Origin: Charina bottae
Lineage: Eukaryota; Chordata; Lepidosauria; Squamata; Charinaidae
DNA: 64,000 nt
NCBI GenBank assembly: GCA_023362775.1
Contig: JALMGJ010000002.1
Coordinates: forward strand, 57,299,914 to 57,363,913
Direction of reading: 5' to 3'
Shown piece by piece: positions 1 to 10,645 of this stretch (its first letter is position 1; each line of letters begins with the position of its first letter). Below the pieces are notes generated by a model, which saw nothing but the letters and a program-made list of their open reading frames with translations, was not told the DNA's origin and did no database searches. The translations under genes and the position numbers were made by a program.

Positions 1-443
1 AAATGCAGGCAATTGCTGGAACAGAGGTTAAAGGTTTATTCTCCGAGAACACAAAATACAGAGTAAGCGTGTTGTCGAGGGTGGCCACACGTGTGTTTCC
101 CCACCAGACCCTTATATAGGAGAGCTTGGCTGTTGCTATGCAAAGGTGTTCCCGCCCCCTAGAAACTTGAGAAGAGTGTAGTTTACCGGATTTCAGAGAG
201 GAGGCGCTCTGTGGCCAGGCCCCCTGCTGTTTGTGTTTCCTTTCCTGTGGGGTTGCGGCTTTGTCTACTAGCTTGGAATGCTCACCTTGGAAGGAATCTT
301 TTGTGACTGGATTATGGAGATATGTTTGGCTGTCACCTGAATGGGCTCTGCTAAGTTCTGTGAATGAGCACCTTTTGTGTTCCAAGGTTTCTGATTGAAT
401 CGGAAGGGAATCCTTTGTGGAAACAGTTGGGCTTCCTTTTACA
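1..443 (-). mobile_element. LTR fragment (retrovirus-like or LTR retrotransposon), runs off the left edge
   Basis: Read on the minus strand the segment has an LTR-like order of signals: a GC box (complement of cccgcccc near 150-157), a TATA box TATATAAGG (complement near 112-120), then a polyadenylation signal AATAAA (complement near 36-41). The outer end may be TGTAAAAGG, whose complement ends at about 443, just where a hAT element has inserted. A similar stretch (GGTAAAGGAAGCCC on the minus strand, near 777-790) lies beyond the hAT element, so the true LTR edge could be further right. No internal viral genes are visible. Confidence 0.55.
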
Positions 444-444
444 T

Positions 445-712
445 CAGGGGTGGGCAACGTCAGGCCCGTGGGCCGTATAAGGCCTGTGGGGCTCCCGCCT
501 AAGGCCCGTGGGGCTCCCACCCACAAAACCCACCCCTTCAGCACAACTGGCTCCTGCCCGCAAACCCCGCCCCCCAGTGCTTGTGATTGACTCCCGCTCG
601 CAAACTCCGGCCCCCGGTCCACGGAAATCCCAGAAACCCCACCCCCACCCCCCTGGTCCCTGTTTATAAATATCCAAATGGCCCTTGGCAGAAAAAAGGT
701 TCCCTACCCCTG
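445..712. mobile_element. hAT-type non-autonomous element, copy 1
   Basis: The 268-bp element has terminal inverted repeats CAGGGGTGGGCAAC at the left and its complement (ending CCCTACCCCTG) at the right. It is flanked by a perfect 8-bp target duplication TTTTACAT at 437-444 and 713-720, the length expected for hAT transposition. The inside is GC-rich with repeated CCCGCCCCC and GGCTCCCGCC blocks. It has no transposase coding capacity. A sister copy lies at 9263-9529. The short reading frames across it are chance products of the GC-rich sequence. Confidence 0.9.
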
Positions 713-720
713 TTTTACAT

Positions 721-1871
721 CTTAATCTCTGGCATTATCAAACTCATTCTATTTTGTAACCTTTTAACAATTGGGCTTCCTTTACCTGTTCTGGGGGAAG
801 ACAACATGGAGGGCAGGGAGAGATCTTAATTTCTTCCAACAGGTGCTTGATAGAATTCTAACTTAAAGGATTTAAGAAGTGAGAGTGATCAACATTTGGG
901 AAGTGCAGGGCAGCTTTATGCCAGTCAAAGGTATGGAAACCACATTTTGGCTCTTAAGAAGATCATTGGGAAATATATGAGTGTTTGCATGTCAACATCA
1001 ATTTCTTTAAAAACACCCACTAATAGCTAGGAAACATCGGGTGGTCTGTGGTTTGGCCAATGAATAATTTTATTATGAAATATCGTAAGAGCTTCTGGAG
1101 ACATTATCTGTATTGAGACTAATTGGAAGGGTTCCACAGAAGCTGTTAGAAAAAAATGTGTTGAATTTACAAATAGTGAGTAGCTGTTAACATTGTATAA
1201 AAATGTGGTTGAAATAAGAAAATGTGCAAATAACCTTTGATAATTTTGGAATTACCTATAATTAAAATTGAGGGGCAGGGGAGAGGGAGAAGAAGAGAGG
1301 TAGTAAGAAATCTAAATGCCAAGTAACAGCTGCAGCAAAACTGGTTGTAGGCCTCCAGAGGATAGCCCTCACAATGAACTACTGAGTTGCAGGAAATTTA
1401 CAATGCACTGGCAGAAAATGGAAGCTCTATAAAAGCAGAGATTGATAAGAAAGAGTAAATTGGTAGCTGCATTCCAACTAAGAATAAGGCACTGTGATCC
1501 CATTCACAGTACTTCTTTTTTATTCCCAGCCAATAAAGCAGGGTGAGCCTAAGGTCATGAAGATTCAGATATCATTCTGAATTACAAAAAAGAAACTTGC
1601 ACAAAGTTGGTAGTAGGAGCTAGCATACCCTTTTATAGAAAAGGTGCTCTGGAATTCTCTACCAGTTTGTTAGAGGGTAGAAGGACTTATCCAGATGCTT
1701 TATTGATCAGTCAACATGGCACTTGAGCGAATGTCTTAGCCAGAGTTCATCAAGCCTGGCTCAGCAAACTTTACCTCTTCAGGGTTTGGCCCTGTGGATC
1801 AGATCTGTGTAAGAGAAGCACATTTCTTCATGTACATTGATTTGTCAAGGAGAGTTTATAGCTGAGGAAAC
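721..1871. other. Unassigned AT-rich stretch
   Basis: No reading frame, RNA gene or repeat family that I recognise. A purine-rich run lies near 1268-1305. It separates the LTR/hAT cluster from the PLE-A insertion. Confidence 0.6.
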
Positions 1872-1921
1872 AGTGCCTAATTAGTCTGTGGCTTGAATCA
1901 TGTCAACTGGATTTCTATTTT

Positions 1922-1970
1922 CTTAGTGGAAACGTTTCACTCCTTATCCAAGGAGCTTCTTCAGTCTGAG
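1922..1970 (-). ncRNA. Hammerhead-ribozyme-like motif, left end of PLE-A copy 1
   Basis: On the minus strand the segment reads CTGAAGA, then a stem-loop (AGCTCCTT, loop GGAT, AAGGAGT), then GAAAC and GTT. These match the hammerhead order CUGANGA - stem II - GAAA - stem III - NUH. The flanking stem I strands CTCAG and CTAAG pair with one mismatch. One extra base sits between the CUGAAGA box and stem II compared with the textbook form. Hammerheads are reported in PLE terminal repeats; activity here is untested. Confidence 0.6.
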
Positions 1971-2064
1971 TAAAGTTAGTAAGGGAATCCTTAAATATGT
2001 TTCTAGGCTGGCTGTGTGACCTTGCACCTGGGGCTAGGTCATGGTTATTTTTGAGATGTTGTTT

Positions 2065-3900
2065 CTAAGTCCCTTTATCATCTAAAGGAGGATCGTTAAG
2101 ATTACCCTGCTGCTGTTGAGCTTGTGAAATGGTCTTAATCTTCCTAGGCACAGAAGACAAAGCAGGAAGGAAGATAGGGGAAAGGTTATGCCTGAGGCCC
2201 CCACCTCTATTCAAGGAAGGATTTTCCAAGTTGGCATGAATGGATTCCTTGACCCCTCTCTCAAACCACCTATCTTCTCTGTCTAAAATGTGAACATTAA
2301 TGTCCTCAAATGAGTGTCCTTTTTCCTTTAGATGAAGATAAACTGCTGACTCTGGTCCTGTGGTGTTACTTCTCCTGTGTTGGGCCATCCTCCTGTACAA
2401 AGGTTGTTTGGTTTCTCCAATGTAGAGTTCAGAGCACTCCTCACTGCACTGGATTGCATACACTACATTGCTTTCCTTGTGTTTTGGAGTTTGATCTTTG
2501 GGGTGTACAAGCCTCTGTCTCAGTGTGTTGGTGGGTTTGAAATATACAGGTATGTGGTGTTTGCCAAATATCCGTTTGATCTTTTCAGACACGCCAGCCA
2601 TGTAAGGAATGACCAGGTTCTTCCGTTTACTCTGAGTCTCAGCCCTATCTGTCGCTGTTTTAGGTCTGGTAGACTTAGATTTGGTGAAGGCCCAATTTGG
2701 ATATCCACAGGCCTGCAGAGCTGTTCTCAGATGCTGCTTTTCATTCTTTTTGGAATCCATGGAGGTGGGGATCGTTTCTGCTCTGTGTGACAATGTCCTG
2801 ATGACTCCTAGTTTGTGCTGCAGTGGATGGTGGGAGTCAAACATCAGGTATTGATCTGTGTGTGTGGGTTTCCTGTAGATCCCTATTTCTAGCTTGCCAC
2901 CGGTCCCAATGAGGACTTCACAGTCTAGGAATGCCAGTCTGTTGTCCTTGGTGTCTTCTCTGGTGAAGCTAATGTTGGCATCTATAGTGTTTATATGGTC
3001 CGTGAAGGCCTGTACTTCCTGGGCCTTGATTTTGACCCAGGTGTCATCCACATACCTAAACCAGTGGGTGGGCACCGTTCCCTGGAATGTGTTGAGTGCT
3101 TTCTTCTCCACTTCTTCCATGTATAAATTGGCCACAATGGGTGACACAGGAGAACCCATGGCACAGCCGTGTTTTTGTCTGTAAAAGTCACCTCTGTATG
3201 TGAAATAAGTGGTGTTAAGACACAGGTCCAGAAGATGGCAGATCTGGTTTGGGTTGAGATGGCTTCTCCTTTCCAGGGTGCTGTCCTCTTCTAGTCTCTT
3301 CCTGACAGCGGATAGAGCATGAGTGGTGGGGATGCTGGTGAAAAGGGAGGACACATCAAAGGAGACCATAGTTTCATCTGTATCCAGTTTCAGGATCTTT
3401 GCTTTGGAAACAAATTCTTCCGAATTATGGATGTGGTGTTCAGAGTGTCCAACTAGAGGTGCTAGTATGGTAGAGAGGTGTTTGGCAATGTTGTATGTTA
3501 CCGAATTGATGCTGCTGACTATGGGTCGGAGGGGTGTTCCTTCCTTGTGGATCTTAGGAAGTCCGTAGATGCAGGGGATGGCTTCTCCAGGATACAGACG
3601 GTGGTAGGTAATCCTATCGATGGAGCCATCATGTTCCAATTGTTTCAAACTGTCTATTGCCTTTTTCTTGTAATTGTTGGTGGGGTCTCTTTTCAGTTTT
3701 TCATATGTATGGTGATCCTCCAAAAGTGAGGTAATTTTATTGTGGTAGTCTGCAGTGTTTAGAACCACTGTACATCTTCCTTTGTCAGCAGGTAAAATGG
3801 TGATGGTTTCATCTTTGCTGAGGGCTGTCAGGGCTCTCCTCTCTTGGACGGTAAGGTTGGGGGGAGGAGGTTGAGCACTGGACAGAGCTGCAGCTATCTC
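2065..3900 (-). CDS. PLE-A reverse transcriptase with C-terminal GIY-YIG endonuclease (5'-truncated)
   Basis: The frame is open from the inverted junction at about 3900 to a stop at 2065, about 611 codons, so the true N-terminus is missing. The first ATG or GTG would be an arbitrary start; translation upstream of 3768 continues with the PLE-typical ILPADKGR motif. Counting from the GTG at 3768, RT motif A (SFDVSSLFTSIP) lies at residues 136-147, motif B (GCAMGSPVSPIVANLY) at 201-216, and the catalytic YVDD at 239-242. The GIY-YIG domain begins near residue 434 (VVYAIQC, then YIGETKQ at 449). This combination is diagnostic of Penelope-like elements, which use the endonuclease and RT for target-primed retrotransposition. 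No stop or frameshift is seen. Promoter and upstream coding parts are absent, so autonomy is unlikely for this copy. Confidence 0.93.
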   Translation of the reverse strand, partial: EIAAALSSAQPPPPNLTVQERRALTALSKDETITILPADKGRCTVVLNTADYHNKITSLLEDHHTYEKLKRDPTNNYKKKAIDSLKQLEHDGSIDRITYHRLYPGEAIPCIYGLPKIHKEGTPLRPIVSSINSVTYNIAKHLSTILAPLVGHSEHHIHNSEEFVSKAKILKLDTDETMVSFDVSSLFTSIPTTHALSAVRKRLEEDSTLERRSHLNPNQICHLLDLCLNTTYFTYRGDFYRQKHGCAMGSPVSPIVANLYMEEVEKKALNTFQGTVPTHWFRYVDDTWVKIKAQEVQAFTDHINTIDANISFTREDTKDNRLAFLDCEVLIGTGGKLEIGIYRKPTHTDQYLMFDSHHPLQHKLGVIRTLSHRAETIPTSMDSKKNEKQHLRTALQACGYPNWAFTKSKSTRPKTATDRAETQSKRKNLVIPYMAGVSEKIKRIFGKHHIPVYFKPTNTLRQRLVHPKDQTPKHKESNVVYAIQCSEECSELYIGETKQPLYRRMAQHRRSNTTGPESAVYLHLKEKGHSFEDINVHILDREDRWFERGVKESIHANLENPSLNRGGGLRHNLSPIFLPALSSVPRKIKTISQAQQQQGNLNDPPLDDKGT

Positions 3901-4746
3901 ATTGGGACCGGTGGCAAGCTAGAAATAGGGATCTACAGGAAACCCACACACACAGATCAATACCTGATGTTTGACTCCCACCATCCACTGCAGCACAAAC
4001 TAGGAGTCATCAGGACATTGTCACACAGAGCAGAAACCATCCCCACCTCCATGGATTCCAAAAAGAATGAAAAGCAGCATCTGAGAACAGCTCTGCAGGC
4101 CTGTGGATATCCAAATTGGGCCTTCACCAAATCTAAGTCTACCAGACCTAAAACAGCGACAGATAGGGCTGAGACTCAGAGTAAACGGAAGAACCTGGTC
4201 ATTCCTTACATGGCTGGCGTGTCTGAAAAGATCAAACGGATATTTGGCAAACACCACATACCTGTATATTTCAAACCCACCAACACACTGAGACAGAGGC
4301 TTGTACACCCCAAAGATCAAACTCCAAAACACAAGGAAAGCAATGTAGTGTATGCAATCCAGTGCAGTGAGGAGTGCTCTGAACTCTACATTGGAGAAAC
4401 CAAACAACCTTTGTACAGGAGGATGGCCCAACACAGGAGAAGTAACACCACAGGACCAGAGTCAGCAGTTTATCTTCATCTAAAGGAAAAAGGACACTCA
4501 TTTGAGGACATTAATGTTCACATTTTAGACAGAGAAGATAGGTGGTTTGAGAGAGGGGTCAAGGAATCCATTCATGCCAACTTGGAAAATCCTTCCTTGA
4601 ATAGAGGTGGGGGCCTCAGGCATAACCTTTCCCCTATCTTCCTTCCTGCTTTGTCTTCTGTGCCTAGGAAGATTAAGACCATTTCACAAGCTCAACAGCA
4701 GCAGGGTAATCTTAACGATCCTCCTTTAGATGATAAAGGGACTTAG
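3901..4746 (+). pseudogene. Inverted partial PLE-A frame: RT C-terminal end plus GIY-YIG domain
   Basis: This plus-strand stretch repeats the last about 280 codons of the minus-strand RT/GIY-YIG frame, beginning at the IGTGGKLE position and ending at the same stop. It lacks all RT catalytic motifs. The protein sequence appears identical to the minus copy; the one base change noticed is silent. Residues read upstream of 3901 in this frame are antisense of the other copy and not meaningful. It is the right arm of the palindrome, not an independent gene. Confidence 0.9.
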
Positions 4747-4840
4747 AAACAACATCTCAAAAATAACCATGACCTAGCCCCAGGTGCAAGGTCACACAGC
4801 CAGCCTAGAAACATATTTAAGGATTCCCTTACTAACTTTA

Positions 4841-4889
4841 CTCAGACTGAAGAAGCTCCTTGGATAAGGAGTGAAACGTTTCCACTAAG
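4841..4889 (+). ncRNA. Hammerhead-ribozyme-like motif, right end of PLE-A copy 1
   Basis: Mirror copy of the motif at 1922-1970, here on the plus strand: CTGAAGA, stem II closing around GGAT, GAAAC, GTT, with stem I strands CTCAG and CTAAG. It lies about 95 bases after the stop codon of the adjacent frame, in the terminal repeat. Stem II is closed by a G-U pair in this copy. Confidence 0.6.
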
Positions 4890-4976
4890 AAAATAGAAAT
4901 CCAGTTGACATGATTCAAGCCACAGACTGTTCCACCTGGATGACTGAGAACCTTCATAGACATAGTGCCTAATTAG

Positions 4977-5284
4977 GTAAATAAAAGTTGGTGACATTGA
5001 GAGGAAAGTAGGTTTCCAGCAGAGTCATTGACTAATATCTGACTGCCTTAGAAGGGTAAAGGAAAATTTTCTTGACTTGCTCTGAATGGCCTGGGATGCA
5101 AAGATAGAGAACGGTATCCATTTGATGCTTTGTAACCTGAAGCTTTGTGTTGGGGTGCTGATCCTCAGATAGACTTTCTCAACATCTTAGAGCCATGTCC
5201 AGATGGAACAGAAGTATCTTAGGATAGGGTCAGGTTATCCCTTAGGCACATGGCTAACTGCGTAATAGTGAAGTATTGGACATG
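4977..5284. other. Unassigned stretch right of PLE-A
   Basis: Nothing recognised: no reading frame and no repeat signature. Confidence 0.55.
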
Positions 5285-5400
5285 GATGGGGGAACCAGTT
5301 TCAAATTCTCACTCACAGAACTCACTGGTAAATTAAGTCATTATCTCTCAGCATAATCTAACTCACAAGGCAGTCTTGGTGGGATTAAAATTAATGAATT
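5285..5400 (+). repeat. Decayed tRNA-derived SINE (MIR-like body)
   Basis: The order aaccagtttcaaattctcac, tcactggt, then ctctcagcataatctaactcacaaggc (split here) follows the usual body of vertebrate tRNA/CORE-type SINEs: a degenerate B box, a 'gtcactctctcagcctaacc' block, and a 'cacagggttgttgtgagg' block. Both ends are eroded and no target duplication is visible. Confidence 0.45.
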
Positions 5401-5584
5401 ACAACAGCTTAATCTCTCTCAGAAAAGATGGATCATAAATTCAATCAATAAATGCTGAAAATTGGCAGATTGGTTTTCTCCCATTTCGAAGTGATAGACA
5501 CTAGAACTTGTGCAGACACTAGTGAACATAAGGTTTTAAAAAACAGAAAAATCCCTCCAATTCTCCCTCCAAATCCAGGAAAAT

Positions 5585-5665
5585 TTGTTGTAAACTGCCC
5601 AGAGTCTACTGCTGTAGAGATGGGCGGTGATAAATTTGAATAATAAATAAATCATAATAAATAAA
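5585..5665 (+). repeat. L2-type LINE 3' end with AATA tail
   Basis: The segment matches the 3' end of the longer LINE copy at 10646-12075: 'taaactgcccagagtct', then 'gagatgggcggtgataaatt', followed by an AATA-rich tail. It is a 5'-truncated insertion of under 100 recognisable bases. The small open frame that ends inside it is a by-product. Confidence 0.75.
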
Positions 5666-6074
5666 ATATGGAACACTTTGCCCCCACTTACATGCCCAGC
5701 CAATCTGCATCATCATCCACCCAGGGCAGCCTTACCATCTCTTCCCCCAGAGCAAAATATTTAGTTATTTCTGCCTCAGTCACCATAAAGTCACAGGTCA
5801 GTTTTTTCTTGGACTTCATACTGCTGAAGTAGAACAAGATAAGATGCCTTGGCAGGACTGAGCTGCACCAGGACTAATGAGCTATCTATAAAACCTTATC
5901 AGGGTAGATTCTGGAAACAGTCAACAGATACAGATTTACTGTTTTTTTAATCCACATTAAAAGAAGTTTTGGATGTAAGGGAGAACTGGCCAGGATCGTT
6001 CCACTGACACTAACATGGGATCAGAGAAAAGACAGGAAGAAGGAGAGCTCTCATTCTTGGCCCTATCTATCTGA

Positions 6075-6413
6075 AGGTAAAGGTAAAGGTTCCCCCCGCA
6101 CATTTGTGCAGTCGTGTCCGACTTTAGGGGCCGGTGCTCATCTCCGTTTGTTAGCCGAAGAGCCAGCGCTGTCCGAAGACGCTTCCGCGGTCATGTGGCC
6201 GCATGACACGCACGGAACGCTGTTACCTACCCACCGAAGTGGTACCTATTCATCTACTTGCATTTTCATGCTTTCGAATTGCTAGGTTGGCAAGAGCTGG
6301 AGCTAGTATGGGAGCTCACTCCTCACGCAGGGCTAGGGATTCGAACCTCCGAACTTGTGATCTTCCGATCGACAAGCCTGGCGTCTTACCCACTGAGCCA
6401 CCATGCCCCACAC
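6075..6413 (-). mobile_element. Sauria-type tRNA-derived SINE, copy 1
   Basis: Read on the minus strand it begins with a tRNA-like head: A box TGGCTCAGTGG, B box GGTTCGAATCC. The body carries the squamate-specific 'gaaagcatgaaaatgcaag' and 'accacttcggtgggtaggtaac' type blocks, and ends in 'aacctttacctttacct'. An 8-bp direct repeat CTATCTGA flanks it at 6067-6074 and 6414-6421. The order and tail agree with Sauria SINEs mobilised by BovB/RTE LINEs. It has few decay marks. Confidence 0.88.
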
Positions 6414-7061
6414 CTATCTGAACCAGGACACAATTTATTTCAATGGTTGCTGACTTTAAAAATACCAGACTGCATATTTATTTTTAAATCACGACACTAT
6501 CCCAAGAACTTTGAGAAAATTCCTAACATGCAAACTTAATTAATGCTGCCAGCTGTCAGCCACTCAGCCATATTAGTATTCCATCTTGCATAAGTGAACC
6601 ATTTGAGGTTGTTCGGCCTGAATTTTAGAGATAGATATAACTGCAAAGCCCCAAATACATTGTGTAATCACTTTTGTCCTCTACAAAACTTGCCAATCTT
6701 TTCAGGCACTTTATATATTTTGTGATAGGGATTCATAGCCCAGGGGTAAAACACATGCATCAAAGGATTCAACACTACGTAGGATCGCAAAAATCTATTG
6801 TCTGAACTTACAAAGCTGTGGCCAGTGCTAAGCTAGCTTGATTCATCTTACATCCAAACCAAAAGAAAGGTTTAGAAATCAGGTCTCTACCACCCACTGC
6901 CTTATCATGAGAAAGCTACATATTGCTGCAATTCCGTTCCCTATCAGAAATGTGGAAATCATTTGATGATTAAAACAAATTTACAGTTAGAATTGTACGA
7001 TCTACAATTTTGAACTCTGTTTAGGAAAATTGACACCTTCTGAACCACCTGAATGTAATAC

Positions 7062-7091
7062 TGTGTGTGTGTGTGAATTACACACACACAC
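7062..7091. repeat. GT/AC inverted dinucleotide hairpin
   Basis: About 12 bases of GT repeat are followed by gaatt and about 12 bases of AC repeat, giving a near-perfect hairpin or cruciform made of one microsatellite in two orientations. Confidence 0.8.
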
Positions 7092-9009
7092 AAACACATA
7101 ACCAGAGATATTTTTCTTTTAAAAAAATTATGTTTGACAAACCTCAAGCAAATCCAACATACATTTTTACACATTTATGAAGAAACATAATAGGTTGGAA
7201 TGATATTTCCTGAATGACTTCTTTTCTTATGCATTTTCACTTTGTCTGTAATGTTATTTTTAATCTGCTGATAGAGCACTTCTTGTGCTGTATTTCATCA
7301 TACAAAAGGCATTTATATATTTTGGAAGTTATACAAAATGTGCTTTATTTTTCTTTTGCAAATGCAAATATTGATCTTACTTGACCACAACTGCATTGTA
7401 AGTATCTAAAAAGTCATGAATTGAGCTGACTTACTGCACAAACATAGCGGTATCTACTGAATGTGCAAAAAGAAAGAAAGCTGAAAACAGATTTACTTGC
7501 TATTGTCCTTGTAACCATGGTTACTCTATTCCGTTTCGATGTTGCTAAGATAGGGATAGAAATTTTGGCCACTATTCATTCAGTCTTATCTCTTTGACAC
7601 AAAGGTTAGAAATCTACTTTTTACAAAAATTAAATCTGGGTTTCCAAGGATTCTAATAGAAACACATGAACTGCAAAAAGATCTTCAAGAAAAATATTTT
7701 GTTACTAAATCCAGGTATAGTATATAGAGTGCTGTTTATTTATTTATTTATTATTATAAAGGGCAAAGCTTTCTCCATGTCACTTGCTCTAACATATAGC
7801 AGCAGAATTAGATTATATTTGAGGTATGGATGAAGAATAATGGAAAAGGCATTGCACTATAGCATTCCATTAGGAAGAAACTTGACAGAAGACTTCAAAG
7901 AAATTAGATTTCTTTTCTAACATTTGTTTGTATGCTACTTAAATAATTATTTGCATGCTACCTAATCAACTGACTGTCAAACCATAATCAATAAACATCT
8001 AAAATTAATATAAAAACAATAATCAGCAATGCTGATACCTAATCAGACCCCAAAAGCTGCTGTCTCTCTTATGTCAAGCCCTCCTCTCCATTGGCCTGTA
8101 GAACAGCACAGTTTTTACTGCTCTCTTGAATGATAATAAGGTCAGAGCCATTCTGACCTCAGATGGTGAGGAAGCTATGACCAAGAAGGTCATCCTTCCA
8201 GCACTCATCCATTAACCTTCTAAGGTGCAGCGGCAGTGGAAGGCGGATTGTAAGCGTGCCACTCTGTAGCCAGTGACAGTAATGTGATTTATGTCCTTTG
8301 ACTCTTCAGGTAGCTTTGGTCAAGAAGAATATTTATTTCATGCTTTCTTATGGACCTAAGCTTTTGTGTAATGAGGGAGAAAGTCAGTTTTGCATACCAT
8401 GTTGAATAACAACGGATGATTTGTGAGGGGGAAGTCCATTTTCATCCTTTGAAAAATATTGTATTCAAACAGTAAGCGTAATAAAAGGTAAAGCACTAAA
8501 AATGTTTCCTTAACAGAAGGATCTGATCCTGTAAAAAAACAGGTTGATAACTATTGCACATGTATTATCTTATGTTGTGGAAAAACCCTCTTTGGCTACA
8601 TTTTCAACAACACACTGAGCTACAGACTAGGAAACTGCACTTTAGCTTTGTATGTTGTGCAAACCTAAGCCATATGGTTCACCATGTCATGCAGTCTCAG
8701 AAAATTAGATTGTATAAGCTATTGTTAAGTTCACTAAAGGCAAGAATGTCATGCAAACATAGCCATTAACTTCTTAGTGTGAGTGTGATAGGGAATTTAT
8801 CAAAATTATCATGAAGGAGTTCAGAAGTCTTGACTTTTGTTCACTTCTTTATTTTCCTTAGCCATTATCCACACCCTGGGTCTCAAAGGAACATGAAGAG
8901 AAGAACAGAATGAAAACTATATTGCTCATATATCTCCTCTATTGATTATGTTTTCTTTGCTATTGTGTTTTGCTTCCTTTTAAAATTAAAGGGAATTGTT
9001 CCTCAAAAG

Positions 9010-9105
9010 GCCTACTAGCTGCATCTTCTCGGCTTCTGCTGAAAACGGGATGCTAGACTAGATGATGAAATCCAGCAAAATTATTCTTATATTCTTACAG
9101 TTCAT
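9010..9105 (+). repeat. Possible CR1-like LINE 3' end
   Basis: The stretch 'gggatgctagactagatgat', 'ccagcaaaattattcttat' followed by 'attcttaca' resembles reptile LINE 3' ends of the form 'gatgctggactagatgg ... ccagcagg ... ttcttatgttcttat'. The match is decayed and assigned from memory only. Confidence 0.3.
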
Positions 9106-9262
9106 TCTACATAAATCAACAAATGCAGATAATAAGTATTGTGTTGGTAGAAGCATAGGTGACAAAAGAAAAAACCAAATTGTTTTGTCCTTATTGGGTT
9201 ATCAGTAGCATAGAAACTTCATCTCAGTGAGATTTCAGAAGCTCATTTCTCATCTCATAGGA

Positions 9263-9529
9263 CAGGGGTGGGCAACGTCAGGCCCGCAGGCCATATAAGG
9301 CCCGCAGTGCTCCCGCCAAATGCCCGTGGGGCTCCCACCCACAAACCCCGCCCCTTCCATGCGATTGGCTCCCACCCGCAAACCCCGCCCCCAGTGCTTG
9401 TGATTGGCTCCCGCCCCCAAACTCCGGCCCCCGGTCCGCGGAAATCCCAGAAACCCCGCCCCCCACCCCCCAGTCCCCAGTTATAAATATCCAAATGGCC
9501 CTTGGCAGAAAAAAGGTTCCCCACCCCTA
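9263..9529. mobile_element. hAT-type non-autonomous element, copy 2
   Basis: This 267-bp copy is closely similar to 445-712. It starts CAGGGGTGGGCAACGTCAGG and ends CCCCACCCCTA, with one terminal base changed from the inverted repeat. A perfect 8-bp target duplication TCATAGGA lies at 9255-9262 and 9530-9537. The interior is the same GC-rich set of 'ccccgcccc' and 'ggctcccgccc' blocks. No transposase is encoded. Confidence 0.92.
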
Positions 9530-9537
9530 TCATAGGA

Positions 9538-10498
9538 CCAGTGAACCTGTCAGGGTTGAAGCTGGTGAGGTAGGAATCTCTGATTCTTACACCAGTGAAA
9601 GACATTTTAGAAAGAAGAGACAAATGGAAGAAATGTTATAGGCTGGGGAAACAAAGCCACATTGCTGTTGACTTAAAATACTGGAGGAAGAGACCCAGAA
9701 TTCAAACCTAGGAGCTAACATATATAATTGGTAAGATTACTAGGTATTACTAGAACTTCTTGTATTTATGATTTCCTATTTCACTGCAAGAAATCTACTT
9801 ACCTACTTATCTAACGTAGGAAAATGGAGCATGGAGACAGTCTGATTGCCATCCCTGGAACAAAGCCTTGGCAGAAAAAGCTACTTTACTGCAAACAAAT
9901 GATATTTTAGCCTTTTATCTCAAAGGGCTTTCAAACACATTTTATCCAGTGTTGAACACTCTCTCGTTTCATATGTTTTTTACAGAGTGAATAATGCAAT
10001 CATTTAATCATCCTAATAATTGAGTGAAACTGCAAGGGTGAGGTTTAGCTTTCTTTTTTGTAACTCAGGAGAAAGGGGAAAAAAAACTTTTGATAGCAAA
10101 AGTGGTTCCCAACAGTGACCTTAAATCAGCTCTATAGGGATGAATGCAAGCTGTGAAAACACAGTGTTTTTATAGCAGCCTTCTCTGCAGCTGTATTAAA
10201 TGTTCTGTGAGACTTTTTATAGGGAAATGAAAACTTCACAAAGGACTCCATCAGAGCTGCTAACAGAGCTTAATAGCACAGAAAAGATGCCCTCTAGAAA
10301 TATATCTCTGTAATTGGAATCTGATTTTGCCCCCTGCCATATGGGCTACAACTTTAGCAGAGAAATGTTCTGTAACCTTCCTTTTAGGTAAATACATTAA
10401 TACACTAATTAATTAAAGAAGAATTACTTTTAAAATTATTCTGATTGAAATATAACAGTCATGACAGTAATACATTCTATGTATCAACAGATAAATAG
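9538..10498. other. Unassigned AT-rich stretch
   Basis: No gene or repeat family recognised between the hAT copy and the PLE-B insertion. Confidence 0.6.
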
Positions 10499-10565
10499 AA
10501 TTCAAGAGAATATTTGTAGCTCAGGGTTGAACTGTGGAGTCCTGGGTGCTCTCTGAGCCTTGTTG

Positions 10566-10620
10566 TTTTCTTGCAGACATTTCATTGCCAGACTAGGCAA
10601 CATCTTCAGTGTGAAAAGGG
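10566..10620 (-). ncRNA. Hammerhead-ribozyme-like motif, PLE-B copy 1
   Basis: The minus strand reads CACTGAAGA, stem II around TTGCC and GGCAA, GAAA, TGTC, then TGCAAGAAAAC. The cleavage triplet GUC is kept. Stem I pairs the GCA before the CUGAAGA box with TGC after the cleavage triplet. The GAAAC of other copies is GAAAT here. Confidence 0.6.
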
Positions 10621-10645
10621 AATGTGACTTGCTCTCTGTTTATAT

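Larger units (their letters stand above)
1885..4963 (-). mobile_element. Penelope-like element family A, inverted-repeat insertion
   Basis: The insertion is bounded by a 13-bp target duplication AGTGCCTAATTAG at 1872-1884 and 4964-4976. It consists of a minus-strand element, 5'-truncated at about 3900, abutting a plus-strand partial copy of its own 3' third (about 3898-4963). The arms 1885-2913 and about 3898-4963 are nearly identical; I noticed one mismatch (2770 region against 4038 region). The right arm keeps about 50 terminal bases that the left arm lacks. Such head-to-head partial inverted copies are typical of PLEs. The near-perfect arms and open frame suggest a recent insertion. Confidence 0.93.
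6422..9254. other. Unassigned AT-rich stretch, 2.8 kb
   Basis: No host exon or convincing reading frame. It contains a GT/AC hairpin at 7062-7091, a short TTTA run at 7736-7755, and a possible CR1-like tail at 9010-9105. Otherwise it looks like single-copy non-coding DNA. Confidence 0.6.

Noticed and set aside
2310..2790. Plus-strand frames of 76 and 137 codons, mirrored at 4021-4501 on the minus strand
   Set aside because: Antisense shadows of the PLE-A coding sequence, present twice because the element is palindromic.
6300..6413. tRNA gene suggested by A and B boxes
   Set aside because: The boxes belong to the head of a Sauria-type SINE with a full SINE body and flanking target duplication.
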